Source: Candidatus Hydrogenedentota bacterium
GTDB taxonomy: Bacteria; Hydrogenedentota; Hydrogenedentia; Hydrogenedentales; SLHB01
Length of the DNA: 6,168 bases
Reading direction: 5' to 3'
Assembly (NCBI GenBank): GCA_003552765.1
Contig: PUOI01000144.1
Location: 1-6,168 of the forward strand
The position numbers and the translations under genes were made by a program. Numbering within the stretch: position 1 is the first letter of the stretch; each line of letters begins with the position of its first letter. The notes beneath the pieces are model-generated. The model had not been told where the DNA came from and searched no databases. It worked only from the letters and a program-made list of their open reading frames with translations. Below, piece by piece: positions 5,539 to 6,168 of the stretch.

Positions 5539-6117
5539 TCAATCCTCTCCCTGGTTCTCTTCTTGGGGAGGCTTGTAGAACTTGGGCGCGTCGTCTTCTT
5601 GTATATCGGACCGATACGGCGCTTTCTTAACGTCGGGGCGCTTCTTTTCGGGTTCGGGGACGGGCTCCCCGGCTTGTTGATGTTCAGACGTAATGTCCCC
5701 GCTATCTTGGCGCTGCTCGCCTTCGGCGGGCTGATTGGGGCCGGTTTCCTCGCCGGTGGCGTTCGCGGCATCCACGTCAGCGCCGGTCTCGCTCTTGCGC
5801 TCCGTCTGCTCCTTCTCTTTGTCCTCGCTCCGATTCTTGCCATGGAGCTTGTCTTTGGAGTGTTTGCGTTTGGAGCTATCCTCGCCCGTCAGGGAGTCGA
5901 TGTAATCCTCGGCTGAATAGCGCGAGAGTTTGTTGACCTCTTTCTGAACGGGCTTGAGTTCCTTGCTGAGGTCCTTCTGCACGTCCTCCACATATCCGCG
6001 CACGTCGCGGATTGTGTGGGTCACAATCTTGGCGAACTCGGGGAATTTCTCCGGCCCAATTACGATCAGGGCTATTCCCGCGATGATGATCAGTTCCGTA
6101 ATGCCCAAGCCTAACAT
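5539..6117 (-). CDS. TatA/B-family twin-arginine translocase subunit, TatB-like, with long charged tail
   Basis: This 192-residue protein is a small single-span subunit of the Sec-independent Tat pathway, which exports folded proteins across the cytoplasmic membrane. Residues about 6-20 form the membrane helix of LGLGITELIIIAGIALIVIG; Glu8 and the Gly21-Pro22 hinge favour TatB over TatA, in which Pro is usually absent. Residues 23-65 form the expected amphipathic helix (PEKFPEFAKIV onward). Everything after about residue 75 is highly charged, rich in E, K, D, S, Q, N, and G, with no recognisable domain, and should be disordered. E. coli TatB is about 170 residues, so the length is plausible, but the tail composition is striking. 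The start has GAGG 9 bases upstream and puts the TM at the N-terminus, as in all family members. Alternative reading: a TatA paralogue; without the neighbouring tatC this is not settled, so no gene symbol is given. Confidence 0.88.
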   Translation of the reverse strand: MLGLGITELIIIAGIALIVIGPEKFPEFAKIVTHTIRDVRGYVEDVQKDLSKELKPVQKEVNKLSRYSAEDYIDSLTGEDSSKRKHSKDKLHGKNRSEDKEKEQTERKSETGADVDAANATGEETGPNQPAEGEQRQDSGDITSEHQQAGEPVPEPEKKRPDVKKAPYRSDIQEDDAPKFYKPPQEENQGED

Positions 6118-6132
6118 AGTCCACTACCTCTA

Positions 6133-6168
6133 TCAGCCGGATCCATCGGCATCCGCGTTGGCGTCATC
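6133..6168 (-). CDS. Possible C-terminal end of an upstream gene
   Basis: From the right edge, one minus-strand frame reads DDANADADGSG and then stops with tandem TGA TAG (6135-6130). The second stop overlaps the GAGG ribosome site of the tat gene, and the first stop lies 15 bases before its ATG. Spacing and strand fit an upstream operon partner with an acidic C-terminus. Only 11 codons are visible and the other two frames are also open for a similar distance, so this is tentative. No function can be given. Confidence 0.35.
   Translation of the reverse strand, partial: DDANADADGSG

Noticed and set aside
5307..5843. Minus-strand 178-codon open frame spanning the tat 3' end and the GT2 5' end
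   Set aside because: Its Arg/Pro/Ser/Lys-rich translation overlaps two well-supported genes in another frame and has no domain; it is a frame shadow.
5401..5916. Plus-strand 171-codon open frame that looks like a hydrophobic membrane protein
   Set aside because: It is antisense to the charged tat tail. GAG/GAA and AAG/AAA codons read in reverse give CTC/TTC and CTT/TTT, that is Leu and Phe, so the hydrophobicity is an artefact. The frame also runs into non-coding DNA without a good ribosome site.
1..6168. CRISPR array, tRNA, rRNA or insertion sequence
   Set aside because: No regularly spaced repeats, no cloverleaf-like sequence, no transposase motifs and no terminal inverted repeats were seen on either strand.

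Overview
The window is a compact, single-strand gene block. All convincing genes lie on the minus strand, so transcription runs from high to low coordinates. Read that way the order is: the tail of an unidentified CDS (6168-6133), a TatA/B-family Sec-independent translocase subunit (6117-5539), a family 2 glycosyltransferase with a C-terminal membrane segment (5382-4369), a Gfo/Idh/MocA-type NAD(P) oxidoreductase (4287-3148), an extended-SDR NAD-dependent epimerase/dehydratase (3151-2090), a family 4 glycosyltransferase (2093-810), and a GalE-type UDP-glucose 4-epimerase whose C-terminus is cut off by the window's left edge (739-1). There is no rRNA, tRNA, CRISPR array or insertion sequence that I can see, and no gene-free stretch longer than 156 bases.

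The core is a sugar-nucleotide and glycan module. The oxidoreductase, SDR and GT4 genes are joined by two 4-base ATGA stop/start overlaps (3148-3151 and 2090-2093), so they are very probably co-transcribed and translationally coupled. The GT2 gene sits 81 bases upstream of the oxidoreductase start and galE sits 70 bases downstream of the GT4 gene, with no convincing intrinsic terminator in either gap. A reasonable reading is that GalE and the oxidoreductase/SDR pair make or modify an activated sugar and the two glycosyltransferases use it to build an exopolysaccharide, O-antigen-like chain or other surface glycan. The exact sugar cannot be read from the sequence.

The tat gene is separated from the sugar genes by the longest gap (5383-5538). 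That gap holds a cluster of short perfect dyads and is the most likely place for a transcription boundary. The Tat protein has an ordinary membrane/amphipathic N-terminus and a very long, charged, low-complexity tail.

The organism is a bacterium of moderately high GC; lines I counted by hand range from about 45 to 75 percent. Shine-Dalgarno sequences are clear at several genes. The gene content fits a Gram-negative-type environmental bacterium. My impression is something like the Planctomycetota/PVC or Hydrogenedentes-type lineages, but this is not demonstrable from the window. GC is visibly uneven: the GT4 gene and the 3' third of the GT2 gene are poorer in GC than galE, the SDR gene and the 5' part of GT2, which suggests the glycan module is a mosaic. 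I did not find a clearly new biological system; the points worth following up are listed as findings.
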